This document shows positions 18,288 to 30,327 of a DNA stretch of 64,000 nucleotides, in pieces; position 1 is the stretch's first letter, and each line of letters begins with the position of its first letter. A program made the position numbers and the translations under genes. The DNA is from Bryopsis sp. KO-2023 (Eukaryota > Chlorophyta > Ulvophyceae > Bryopsidales > Bryopsidaceae). The stretch is taken from NCBI GenBank assembly GCA_030272585.1, contig BSYQ01000007.1, positions 1,926,001-1,990,000 of the forward strand, in the 5' to 3' direction. The notes beneath the pieces were generated by a model. That model made no database searches and had not been told where the DNA came from. It saw nothing but the letters and a program-made list of their open reading frames with translations.

Positions 18288-21200
18288 CTACCACATTGTG
18301 GCAAGATTATGCCCCATTCCCAAACTGGACCTCATCCCGCTGATCATCGAAGCACCCCCACCTTGACCGTGCAGCCCGTCGAATCCATCCCCAAATCTGC
18401 CATACGATCCAATCCCAATATCATCCATTTTCACTCCCCCCATCATTTCGGTCAGCCCCGACTCCCCCGTCAGACCAGACAAACCATTCCCAGAAGCCAT
18501 TTCCATGTTATGGTTGAAATCCACCATGCTCCCTGGATCGGGGCTGTGCGTCATACTGTTCGTCTTGCTTCCATTCGTTGGAGATCCTAATCCCATCATC
18601 GACATTTGACCAGCCCCCACTCTTGATGCAGAAGTCGGTGCCATGGAGCCGAGCGTAGCCAAGCCCATTCCCATAGGGGAGTTCGACAAAGCAGGCGCTT
18701 GGCTCATGAATTCTTTCATCCCGTTCGAATGCACCCCCAACAACCCCGGTTGCTGCACGCCCAAGCCTCCCATCATACCAGTCTGACCATGCATCCTACC
18801 CCCACTGGACATGGACATCGACATCACCCCGCTGTTGGGTGCGAGCATTCCGTTCGAAACGGACATCACTCCTCCGTTCGAGCTCGGCATCATCGTATTG
18901 GAGCCGCCAGACATCATTCCAGGCTGTCCAGCTGGAGACATGAACCCATTTCCACCGCTGCCAACCCCGTGAGACTGACCTCCCCCACTGTTTCCGAAAC
19001 CGAAAGTGCTCATGGCCGCCATGCCGTAGTTCGGCGAGCCCTTGGGTTGCTGTGAAAAGGGAGGAAGCGGCGGGCCGCTGGAGCCTCCCAGCATGGACGA
19101 CAGGAGAGGGCTGGAGCTTTTGCTGCCCTCCGATGCACGCTTCACAGTCAAGGATTTGTTCCCGGCTTTGCGAGCATTCAGCTGCTGGATCACATGGTCG
19201 GTCAACGACCCATCCAGAAGCTCACAGAAAGCATATCCCTGACGAAGCAAAAAACAAAACAAAAACACCCCTCAAATCAAATGATCCGAAAATAAAAGTC
19301 CATCTATCCAGATTGACATGTTTCGTTTTTCAGCCAACCCACACATGTGTGAGCAGAACATACGTCCTCCTTTTTTGAAATTGAAGCTTTTTTCGTTTTT
19401 TTTCCACACCTTGGATTTCCCTGTGTTACGGTCCATGACCAGATTGAAAGACTTGAGGGGCCCAAACGCTGCCATAATTTCTCTGACTTGCTCCTCGGAA
19501 TGATCATATGGGAGGCCCCCGATGAAAAGCTTGTTGGGCGAGTCTTCCACTGTGGAGCGACAGATATCCAGTCCAGAGGTATCCATGGTTGGGTCCGGAG
19601 CCACAGGTCCAAGCAGCATGGCAGAATTTACATCGTAGTTGCTCGGTCGCTTGATCTATAACAGGTCAAACACGATGCCCATATGTTTCAAATGCTTTGT
19701 GGAAAAAGTTTCTTGAGGTTGCATGGTTGGAAGAAACGAATTGAACTTTCGATATGTTTGCAAGGAGATGCCATGGTGAGACCTTCAAAAAATAACCTGA
19801 CGTTCAAAATGCTTTTTTTCTTAGAGAAAGTATGGGGGAAATTGTACTTTTTCCACCAGGTGAAAAGGTGCATCGAGAAAGCAGCAAGCTATACCACATG
19901 GTCAGAAACGATATGGTCGCTTCTAATTCCTCATACATCCCAGCAAATCCAGAAGAAACAATCATCAATAACGCTGGAAAAAGAAAAGCATTTTCTGTCC
20001 ATGATACTTTCAACCCCCCCCCCCCCTTTTTTTCCCGAAGAAAACACCTACCTTTAGATAGCTATCCTTGTACGCGACTCCATCAAATGCTGTTGCATTA
20101 GCTGCTTCTTCGACAGTGCGAAACTCAGCAAAGGCATAATTTTTATCCTGGCCATAACAATATCACTCATTTAAAAAATGAAATTTTCCTATATGGAATG
20201 GGGCTTTGGGTTTTCTCGAAAAAAAAAAAAAAGACAAATCATGATGATAACTGGGTGCCACTGAGAACTCCTCCAACGATATGTAGATACAAATATATAG
20301 TTTTAACTATCAAAATATATTTAGTTAGTGTATCTATGACACACTATTTTCAGAAACAAACTATAGATCCTCAATATATCTTCAATTCCGAGGTTTCGAG
20401 ATGGCCACACCTTCATAACTTTAACTGATAGAACTGGGTTGCCGACTTGGACGCAACCCCCTGTTTGTTTCATCAAATTTGATAAGAATTGTCGAAGATC
20501 CTCCTACAGAAAAAAAATTAAAAAATCACATACATATACCATTCAGCACTCAACAGCACTCAACATTTGCCAAACACCACAACGGATAATCGAAATCAAA
20601 CATCGGCAGCGACCCCTTGTGTTTTTTTTTCCCCCATCCTCCCACCTCGGCCGATCCTTGTGGAAATCCTCCAATGTACAGTCTTCTGGCATTTTTGACT
20701 GCTTGCGGATTTTGAGCATTGACCTTGGCTTGCAGACTGTTCATCCATGATCGAAAATGGTTGAGTTTCTTTTGACCCACTAGAATTTGAGCATCTTTTT
20801 GCCTCAGCTGCTCGAACAGCGACTCCAGCTCAGCCTGGGGGTCCTCTGCAGACAAACAAGCAAGAAATTGCCATTGTCGACGACCGTCTATAACACTCGT
20901 ATCGATGCTCGACGAATCGTCGTCGCCAAAAAAAGAAAAAGCGTCTTCCGACACGGAAGTCCGAACGCTGTCAGCGTGTGGGTGAACTTCCTTTCAACGT
21001 CGCCCGTGCAACTCGGTGTCCATCTCACACGAAAAGCGATGTTTGAATGCGACGTTGTTTGCACGCACTGTATCGAAACGCTGGAAATTTGGCACCCCGC
21101 GGTTTCTCCTATTAAACTGAGCCGGATCTTCACCAAACACCGAGCCAAGAAGTCAAGAGGCGATCCGTTTTCTCCACAGATATTCAAGGCGACGGCAGAC

Positions 21201-21526
21201 GTGGGACTCTCGGCACCAAAAACCACGCCGGACGATTTTCGGCTATCCGTTATGGCTGTACAGGCCAGCGATAACCACGTGTTCGAGTGCACCGAAACCC
21301 TGGTAAGGCGGAGAGAAGCGGATCTAGTTCGCAACACTAATATCGCACTATCCTGTCGGCTCGGACATCTGCTGCTGAGCACAGGGTGGCATAGAAAGAA
21401 AGAATCCCCAACCCCACCTGAAATGTCCTGGCGTTGGGTCTTCCCTGAAGCAAAGTCGTCTCCTGACATCAGCTCACCCATGCGCTTGGTGGTTTCCCCT
21501 CTGTTCTCGTGGTTCTCAGTTAGCAT
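18288..21526 (-). CDS. U2AF2: U2AF large subunit-like splicing factor (two RRMs, Met/Gly-rich tail)
   Basis: Six exons: 21526-21418, 20845-20646, 20503-20411, 20147-20052, 19655-19410, 19238-18288; about 564 residues; all joins keep frame at GT-AG sites. U2AF65 binds the polypyrimidine tract before 3' splice sites and recruits U2 snRNP. RRM1 starts at about residue 90 (RRLYIGGFP) and contains DKNYAFAEF; the linker has IKRPSNYD; RRM2 starts at about 207 (NKLFIGGLP, then GYAFCELLD). These match U2AF65 closely. Unusual: there is no obvious RS domain at the N-terminus, and after RRM2 a Met/Gly/Ser/Asn-rich tail of about 275 residues runs to the stop where other U2AF65 proteins have the third RRM (UHM) that binds SF1 and SF3B1. 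The Met-Gly tail looks disordered. ATG at 21526 chosen because it gives an in-frame first exon; a further upstream exon is possible. Confidence 0.92.
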
Positions 21527-23965
21527 AATCTGACGTCCAACCCGTCTTCCACTTCCAGCTTCCTTTTCCGGCTCGCTTAAACACGTAAGAAGATCCCCCT
21601 TCTCTTCAGATGCGATCGACGTTCACACTCGCTTTCACGTCCAAAGACAACGCGTCCGAGCAAACGCAACAAAAACTATACTTCTTTTCCCACAATTAAT
21701 CCCGGTACAAAGCAAAATAGCTGAGATCGCCTCCGTTCGCCGATAGTTTGGTCCGAAACAATGATTCGTTTTTTTTTTTCTCTTGTGCGGGGGCTGCTTT
21801 CGCGGCGTGGAGTGTGTGGAAGATACAACAGCCTTCCGTGGTGTTAGGTTGAAGTGGTGTGGAATTCGAAATGACAGACGGGCAATTGACGTGGCTTTGT
21901 GTTTTTTCCACGTGCAAATCACCAACACTCACGTAACCGGGGGGCCTTGTTGCGAAACTTCATTCTGGACTTTCCCTCCGCCAAAAGGCTCTGTCGACCA
22001 GTGACTGAATTTTTCAAACATCGAAAATGAAGAGCGAAATAGTCCGTCATAGCCATAGATCTTCAGTGCTGAAATCCAAGGTAAGAGAGGAAGCCCTGGT
22101 TCCCGTTCGATTCTAGACATGCGACCAGGGAAAACAAACTCTGTAGAGCGTTATCTCCGGTTCTACTTCTTTCGTGTGGCACAAGGGAAGAGATTCACAC
22201 AAAGGTGGAAAGTTTCTTGCAACAACAATACAGCAGCGGCATGAAATGTTCGCTCGCACAACGCGCGCAACAAGGGGTACACGAATGAACTTAACGCATG
22301 TTACGGTTCACACACCAGGGCGCGCGTGGCTGCCTCGCGCAGCCACGCCACACGAACCTTTTGCGCCACTACTGTACTTAACAAGCATGACAACATGTGG
22401 TGGTGCTTTGTACTTTGGCATTTATTTCGCTGTACATTGAGACACACAGTGCGTCCCAATTGGTCGAATTCTGCCAGTCCAGGGTACAGCTGAACTGCAC
22501 AAACGCCCGCAAACACTCGAGTACCGCATTGCGGAATTCTAATGAGGGCGGGAGTCCTTTCCCAGTGGAGCCATGAACCCAAACAGAGCGACCGTGTTTT
22601 TGACAGTACCAAGCCGGCGACAGGTGTCCGTTTGCTGATAATGGGCGTGCATGCGTTACACATGTAGCCGAAACGCCTGCAAAACCAGAAACGAACGGGA
22701 GGTTTGAACGGTGAGGTGCCAGTTTGTATTGGTCCGATAGGGAAAATCAAATCAAATCATGGTTACACACGAAGAAGTTGCCCGATTGGGAAGAACATTG
22801 AGCTCCTCCACCAAAACAACAGAAACCCTGTGTGAATAAATCAGAGTCCAAAGTCATCATAGAAAGTCTATTCACAATTTTTGGGGGGTTGGGAGAACTC
22901 CTGTGTTTCCCTGCGAATAGCACAACAAATAGACCGACAAAAAAACAAGCCGTTGATGAAAGCATAACCGTGAACCCTATACCTCATTACATCAGAATCG
23001 CGGAAAACACAAAAAAGCAACCAAGTTTTAATAAACACGAAGCGCTTTTCCCCCTAGGAGCATGCCCTCCATGCTGATTCCGGTAGTTTTCGGGTTTCTT
23101 TTTCCATAAGCAACTGAACCGGCCCAAAAAACAAGCCGATTATTTTTTCTTTTTTTTTCCATTATATTTTTTTTCATTATCGTGATGTTGCTAGGACACG
23201 GACAATCTACTAATCTGTAATGCGGCGCAATGCTGGTCAATGTTATGATCACTGAACCAGCAAACAACGGCCGGACTGAGTGGCAGACGCCAAAAATCGA
23301 AGCAACCCCCGAAAAAAGATTATTCGTGTCTATTCCATCCCCCCCCCAAAAAAAAAGAAAAAAATATGACAAGCTATTCTCAACTACCTCAGCGGCAAGG
23401 AAACTGAAACCTCCAATTTCCCCCCACAGTAATGACACCAGCAATCTCCAAGCATGCATATTATGCTCCCCGAACAAGACCCTTGCGACATGCAGAAAGC
23501 ATGCATGTCCGTTGTTTCCACTAAACCAAAAAAAAAAAAAAAATACCCAAAAAAATCCAACAGCGTGCATCTGCTGGACATTGAAGACCGAAAGCAAAGC
23601 AACCCAAGCAACTACTGTCTGTCCCTTGCGAATTGATCGAAAAAAGCTCTGAGTCGTTTACCAGTTGAATGAAATCTGAGACGAATCTTGACAAAAAAAA
23701 AAAGACTGAAAACCCAAAAAAAAAAATAAAGGTCTCGGCCATTGTTCATCCAGGGGCCTGATTCTTGTACATCTTGTATTTCTAATCACAGCTTTCTCTT
23801 TTATATCTGATCTCTCTCTCTCTCGCTCGCTCTCGCTCTCTCTATTTGACCACTACGTTTTCTGACCAAATTTTCGACACTTTCTCCCCAGATGATTACA
23901 TACCAATGATCGCCCCCTCAAAACGTGCAGATGTTCACTCGATCTCTAGAATTTTTTCTCTATAT
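21527..23965. other. Intergenic region upstream of the U2AF-like gene
   Basis: No supported exon. The proximal 1.2 kb is of balanced composition and should hold the U2AF promoter; it contains a strong hairpin (22324-22348). The distal part (22.75-23.96 kb) is A/C-rich with homopolymer runs and a (CT)n tract at about 23810-23843, next to the 3' end of the membrane-protein gene. Confidence 0.6.
22324..22348. repeat. Perfect 10-bp inverted repeat with 5-nt loop
   Basis: GCGTGGCTGC (22324-22333) pairs exactly with GCAGCCACGC (22339-22348). GC-rich hairpin in an intergenic region. No terminator or histone stem-loop features; function unknown. Confidence 0.75.
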
Positions 23966-25164
23966 CTATGCAACTGGTAGATCGAGCACCCTGACGCTAT
24001 TGCTTCTAGGTGTGGCATTTCTACATGGCCCCCCTAGGTTCCAATTACTCAATCGAACCCACACCTCGGTCGGTGAATCCTCCCTGTTTCTTTCATCCTG
24101 TGCTGTACAACTCACGGTTTCCACCTTAGCCCCCTTTGATTCGATGTAGGCCTCGAATCGCGAATCCTCGTGTGACATGTGATAAGGCGAGTCTAGGGTG
24201 GTGTCCAATTTTCCAAAAACGCATGTCAGACATGCAGTGACAATGATGCATACCAGAGCCACCACAGCGATCATGAGGAGAGTAGCCGTTGGAGTGGTGT
24301 ATTTGAATTCCTGTTGGTCTCCGTTATCAGTCCCGTCACTGGTTGCTGCAGATGAACCTGCCATGGCACATGATTGGACTCGTTGGTTTATTCATGTTTC
24401 TGAAGCCACCCTCAGCACCTCACGAATCACTTATTCCCTCACTCTATCCCTGGACCGACCAAGGAGCATCTTCCGACACAGGAGCAGTTTCCGCTGTGTC
24501 ACGTGACGCAGCAAGCGCTCACCTTTATTGCGAAAGTCAGGCTGAGGTTGTGGCGGTGCGCCCTCCTCGCTGGGGCCGGCTGCCCGATCGTCATTGGCAT
24601 CTTTCAGCAGCAGTTCGCACAGATTCTTGATGTCCTTCTTGTCGTCCTCCGACATGTGCTCTTGCGCCAAAGGAGAGCACAGCTCATCAACGAGCGGATC
24701 TGCAAGGAAATTATGAATGGTCAATTCTCCATGGACATTTTGTCATGATACGTACAACATAACAAGGTGCCACACCCAACACCACGTGCCAAGTTCACAG
24801 GGCGCAAGCCGTGTGCGGGCCCTCGAACCAATCGTCAAAAAAACAGAAAGTCATACCCGTCGCAAACGAGCGGATCAACGCGCTCCACCCCTTACTCCTA
24901 GAGTTTGCGGCTTCTTCAAGTTGTTCTCCACTGTCGGCCGAGATTGGCAGCAGCTCCACGACGAATACGGGCGGATCCTCCGAACAGGGGGTGGCTGCGC
25001 ACAAGAGACAAACACAATGACTAGGCAGCCGGGAGGGAGGAGGTTTGAAAGATCTCGAGCGAGGAAATCGTTCGACATCACCACCCACCAGTTGTGGAAC
25101 CACAATCCGTCGCCCCTGCGAAGCAGTTCGTCGCGATCGACGCAACAACAAGCAAGGTAAGCAT
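23966..25164 (-). CDS. Orphan type I single-pass membrane protein
   Basis: Four exons: 25164-25089, 24994-24857, 24699-24523, 24345-23966; 256 residues; every splice join has matching phase. Residues 1-17 (MLTLLVVASIATNCFAG) look like a cleavable signal peptide. The extracellular or luminal part (about 18-150) has four cysteines and acidic, helical stretches (SEDDKKDIKNLCELLL). One transmembrane helix lies at about 151-174 (TLLMIAVVALVCIIVTACLT), followed by a cytoplasmic tail of about 80 residues with no recognised motif. I know no family for it. Two of the exons are short and would be missed by a single-ORF search. The start was chosen because it is the only ATG that gives both a signal peptide and a joinable phase. 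Confidence 0.78.
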
Positions 25165-27499
25165 ACCCACGGTTTGAAGCCCTTCCATACACAGCCTACC
25201 CAGCAGCAACGTACCCCGACCGCCCGAGCATCAGACCAACGACTACACAAGCGGCGATCTGTTTTTGCGCCGTTGGAACTCCACAAGTCGGGCCTGGATG
25301 AGTGGCCACTTGATGTGTCAGGCCGGGACATGCTCCAGCCGCGGGCGGCGTAGTAATGCCCAAAATGCTCACACGGCCTCCTATATGACGATCCAATCAA
25401 AAATAATTCACCCCCCCCCCCAAGATAAAACCTTATCCAGGTTGGGTTGGGTGGGAAGGTGGGTGGGTGGGGGAAAATTCTTCTTTTGTGATTTTCATAT
25501 ACGATTGAGAACTTTTTTTCTTCTTGATTTTGCTTGGTTGAACTGAAAAAAAGAAGATATGCGTCCGTAGGATTCGACCTCCAATTTCTGAGTGAAACCA
25601 GCATAACAGTCACTTAAATTATCAACTCTTCCCTTTTGCTCAAATGTTTTTGTTATTTATTGGTTTGCGACCTAGGTCCTGGGACCGACGTCCTGTTTCT
25701 GGCGAGCCTCAGCCCCCACCCCCCTTGCAAATACCTTGGAGATCAGCAAGCGAAAGGGTGACGTGCCCAACAAGGTTGATGCATGCTTTCCCCTTATTTT
25801 TTCGACAAAGCTGTATGTTTATCCAGCTGTTTCTGTAGAACCGCCCACGTTCGTCGATGTCGCGCCCTCCTTCTTGCAACCAAATCTAGCGTTAGCGAAC
25901 GTCCTAGACGTTGGATCTGTGCAGTTTCTTAGGAAAGGATGCCAATTAGTGCGTTGAGGCAAGCGTTGGCGAACTGAGAGAAGCACCTTTGCTTTCCACG
26001 AAAAAACAAAACGCGTTTCTGGGCCAAAAACCTGGAACAACATTGATCCCGCAGTAGTAATCACTACTTATAAGAACGAAGTACCGAGAAAACAAAACAT
26101 GAAAACTGTTGTTTTACGTTGCCCTCCGTCTCAAAGAGCGCACGCTCGTCTGAGCGAAGGTCGGTTCGTCATTGCCAGTCAGATTTCCCAGCAACCCCTT
26201 TCCCAACTTCGATCACGAACGATCCCCAAGGTCTGAGGCGCTATCAAACGTTTGGGGGTTCGGAACGCCGCAAGAACTCCTTGGGGCGAATAAAAGCGAG
26301 AATGCTTTTCCTCGAGCTGGCCTTGGGCGAGCGCTCAAGGAACTGAGATGGCCGAAACTGTCGCGCGGGATAGGCTACCAAGCAGAAACTGAAGCAAAAA
26401 GACGTACTCAGCGCTCTGAACAAACAGTCAGAACAAATTTGTTTAAAAAGAGAGCTGAGGGCGCGGGGCCAGGGTGGTGCGCTGGCCTTCGGACGTCAAG
26501 AGGGAGCGAGGGACTGTGTTGATTTATTTCGACCTTTCTTTTTTGGCTTTCGAGCATTGGGGGGTGGGGAATGAATGTTTAATTTACATTAGATAAACTT
26601 GCCCAACGAAGGTCGTCCTCAACGAATTGATTTAGTCCATTAAGGGGGGGGGGTGGCCCGTTTCGTTGTTTTCGTAATTATTATGATTATTTGATTGATA
26701 ATTACAAAAGGGAAGGTTCCTATCTGTGGAGTTTTTTGCTGTTGCTGGATTGCCTTCATGAATTAACAGAAGGCTCTTGTTGGAGTTTGCTGTAGAGGGG
26801 CACATCTGTTCTCTTGGGCAGGATCCTGAAACAAGACTGACCCACTGTATTCATTACACCGTCACAGCTGGGCCTTGGGCTGCATTGCCCAAGATATATA
26901 TCGATCTCTTCAGACTCTCCTCAGCTTTGGTGTGGCATTCATTTATCAAAATGTGTGCCCTGTCGATGGATGGATCAAAAATGGATCTTCCCATCAGCTT
27001 CAATGCGGGTTCAAATCAAATTACAAATCCTGGGATTTGACAGAAGCAGATTATTGGGGTTACAGCACTGTGACAAACGGATTGCACACAGAAGGATCCC
27101 CCTCCCCCCAACCCAACCCAACCCAACCCCAGCCCTCCTAACGAAATTCCTACCTCTATAAATTTCACCATATTTCAAATCCCAAGGACAACAATCATCT
27201 TGCACAGGAAAACAGTTGCCACTTTTTTTTCTTCTTGAATTAAAAAAAAAAAAAAAAAAAAGCGAGGGGGTCCGGACGCATCCATGGATTTCTTTTCTTT
27301 GTGTGTTTTTTTGAAAATATTTTTCAAACCAACCACAATCCCACCCTGCGATCCCTACCATCGTCGATTTCAATTTCCAAGTGTTAAAAAGACAATCAGA
27401 AGAAAAGAAAAAAAAAATACATAGATATGAGGAAAGAGAGAGAAAAAAAGAAAAAAAAAACGAAATTGCAACTTGTACAGAAAGCTGACATCCCCAGTC
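25165..27499. other. Intergenic region between the membrane-protein gene and RER1
   Basis: About 2.3 kb with no exon I can support. 25.7-26.55 kb is GC-moderate with open stretches on the plus strand but no recognisable protein; 26.6-27.5 kb is AT-rich with homopolymers and CCAAC repeats (27110-27130). It should include the promoter of the membrane-protein gene and the 3' UTR of RER1. Confidence 0.55.
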
Positions 27500-29210
27500 T
27501 CACTTGTCCCGGGACTCCTTTTGATAAGACTGCAAAAAAGAAAACCAACACAAAAAGTCACTGTATTTACTTGGTTGATCGATACTCAGGAGTGTTACTA
27601 GATAGAACGAACCCACTGGGATTTCATAAATTGTTCAAAAGTGTTTCGAGCTTTGGAGATAAACTTGACTGGAAACTGTTGCACTTGCCCCACCCTTCCT
27701 TTTGAGCTTTCTGGTGGGAGTGGATGATTGGGCTTCAGGCAAACGTTTCATATTTCCAAGAGTAAATTTGACACATACATAAAAAATTTATCTATGTGTG
27801 TGATTTAAAAATGCTCCGCAGCAACCAAATCGGGGGGAAAAAAATAGAAATCACTTCTCTACCTATCCCCTTTACATACCAACTTCAAAATTACAACATA
27901 AATCTTGAGAATCGGTAAATATTGGAAAATTTCATTGAAAATGAAAAAGGTTGTGCAGAGATCGTTGAGCTCAGAAAAATCAATCAACATATCCCCACCC
28001 TCCTTCTTTTTCTGGGGAAAAAAATGTCCCAAACACATACGACATTGTTATTCTTCTTTCTATCAATTACTAATAAATATGACTAATTGGTCTTTTTGTA
28101 TTGTTTTTGTTTTTGTTTTTTTTTAAACAACAATTCATAGCGACGTCCCTCCCCTTATTAAAGTCAAGAAAATAACATTGTCCCTAAAGATCTATTCATT
28201 TTCCGGTAAAACTTGGTGATGACTCACCTTTTTCCCAAAAGAGAGCGGCACGTATTTATATTTGATCATGTGCTTGATCTGTCTTTTCATAGTGACCACG
28301 AACAAAACCACCCAATAAAGGAGGAGGATCGGCCAAAAAACAGGCACATCAAATATAGGAAAGAGCGTCATGATGGACCCCACCAAAAATGATTTCAAAC
28401 AGTTCAACCTGATCATCACGGGAAAAAAAAAAACAGAGAGAGAAAATTCAATCCTGTGCCAAAATTTGAGGAGGAAAATGCAATTCAAAATGAGAAGGTT
28501 GAAACTGGGGTGACTTTCGCTACCATGTTGGGGTGTCTTCATCCCAAAACACCGAATTGTTTTTCTCGTGCTTTTGAGGGAGGGTCGTTTTTTTTTTTTG
28601 AAATTTCAAGTGGTGGAAATGGAAATTGTAAAGAGGGGGGGGGGGAAGGGTACCAAAGGAGTGCTCGAAAAAAAGTGAAAACAGTTTTCTTTTTTGTCTG
28701 GAGTTGATTTGATCGTGATTTTCAGACAAAACAAACATTACAAACAAGATAGTAATAGATGTATTCCATCGAGGGTCTTTTTTTTTTTTTTAAGTATCTG
28801 GTTTCACTTCACTTTTCAAAAGTCTAGAAGTTTTTCCTATATTGGGCAATAGCTTGGGCTTTCATTCCCAAAAAAACCCACCAGAATTTAAACTCCGGTA
28901 GCCGGCGAACGAATGGTTTGAACTCCTCGTCATTTTTGGTAGGCAACTCGGGGCCCTCCGTCGATGGGTCACTCTGTGGCGTCAAGAATCCCAGCAAAAG
29001 ATTCAAGTTGTAGATTCCAAGCCCATACGTTATGATGTAAAACCCTTTCAGCAAAAACACTCGAATCCCGTACAGGAGCACCACCACCAAGAGAGCAATC
29101 CATCGATAAGCTATGTGGGGCGTGGTCTTGTCCAAATAAAACTGTAGCTTCTGATCGAATTTGCTCCGCAAACGCTCGAACGTTTCGTTCCCCCCATTGT
29201 CTTCGTCCAT
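27500..29210 (-). CDS. RER1: RER1, Golgi-to-ER retrieval receptor
   Basis: Three exons: 29210-28882, 28408-28228 and a short last exon 27529-27500; 179 residues. RER1 sits in the cis-Golgi membrane and returns escaped ER membrane proteins and unassembled subunits in COPI vesicles. The sequence has the family hallmarks: [38 protein letters not shown], the loop with [15 protein letters not shown], then [15 protein letters not shown] and [21 protein letters not shown]. Four membrane helices, with both ends cytosolic in the family. The last exon is chosen because it follows a good TTTTGCAG acceptor and gives SYQKESRDK, a basic end like that of other RER1 proteins; an alternative acceptor near 28016 gives an atypical longer hydrophobic end. 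Length is normal for the family. Confidence 0.94.
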
Positions 29211-30327
29211 CTCTTTAAAACCGACCTTGGTTGTGTTATCGTCACTGGTTTTTCTTTCGCCCGGTGGCGAATAGAGGGGTCAATGGAGGTCGAAAACATA
29301 TTTGAGCCAACAGCCAGTTTTTAAAGCAGTGGTGGAAGGAGCACAGAAATTGCATTTTACGAGAAATGACCATCGCTCGATTCATTCTTCCCACAATGAC
29401 CCCCAGTTTACTGGACATCCACGAATTTTGGTTGGATTTTCGACGCCAAACTGGATGAAATATCTTGTTGCTGTTTTGGGCACGCAAATTGGGTCGAGCA
29501 TTCAAAAGAAAAAATATGTTCCTTTTACCTGATGTTTGTTTGTTTGTTTGTTTGTTTGTTTTATTACTTCCATACACTAAGTGTGGAACTGTTCTTCCTA
29601 TTGACAGCGTCTCAATATTTCAATGAATCAATCAATCATTTTACACCCTTGAGAATTTTTCCAGGTTTTATATATCAGTGTGTTGTATTACCAGAAGATG
29701 TTTTGTTTTTCATTTCCCAAGCTTGAACCTCTTTATCTGATGTTTCTGCTGGGCTTGTGAATGGGCCAATGAACAAGTTCCTTTTCATTCGGGAGGATTC
29801 TCTCAATGCACACTGTGAAAATACTTTGTCAAGTCAGACCGTGATGCAAATTCGGGCGTGCCGTACGTGAAAAATGTATTTTATAAAAAAAATTCTCTTT
29901 GCTTTCAAGTGTCTTTCTTGCTTCAATTCTCCCTTCTTGTTCTGTTTAAGAAATATCCAAAAACGTTGTTTCACCAATTAAGTTCATAATCCATTCAACC
30001 CACAACCCAAAATTGTTCCTTTCACTGAAGCTCTCTCGTCCATCTGTTCCTCTTCAAGGTTTGGGTGACTTCTAACAAGCATTCCGGTCAATTGGCGCGT
30101 GGAGGGAGCCCCCCTTTAAAAAACAAGAATTGAATGAGTTAAGCAATTGCTTTTGCAAAAGACGAAATAACGGACTAATGTCCATCTTGAAGATATTGGG
30201 AAAGAATTTAAAAAAATCCTGACTATTCGACATGCTGAATAGCAAGTTTACTCTTTGGTTAAAAGCGGTCGAACGCCCCCTCCATATTGGCATGTAAACA
30301 CACAAAAACTTATCTCAGACACCCACC
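29211..30327. other. Intergenic region upstream of RER1
   Basis: No exon supported. Contains a (TTTG)n microsatellite at about 29533-29562. From about 30180 onward the sequence is the 3' flank of the next minus-strand gene and is shared with 12320-12460 in inverted orientation. Confidence 0.6.
29533..29562. repeat. (TTTG)n microsatellite
   Basis: About seven tandem TTTG units, upstream of RER1. Similar AAAC-type tracts occur at 30832-30846 and 56104-56124. Confidence 0.9.

Noticed and set aside
20888-21526. 212-codon single-exon gene upstream of the RRM exons
   Set aside because: Only its first 36 codons are coding; a good GT donor at 21417 joins in phase to the next U2AF exon, and the rest is intron.
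25557-25628. tRNA-like GGATTCGA motif
   Set aside because: The box resembles a T-loop, but on neither strand do the two ends pair as an acceptor stem, nor is there a proper 7-nt anticodon loop.
27900-28020. Alternative RER1 last exon after the acceptor at about 28016
   Set aside because: It would add about 50 hydrophobic residues, unlike any RER1 C-terminus; the exon at 27529-27500 gives a normal short basic end.
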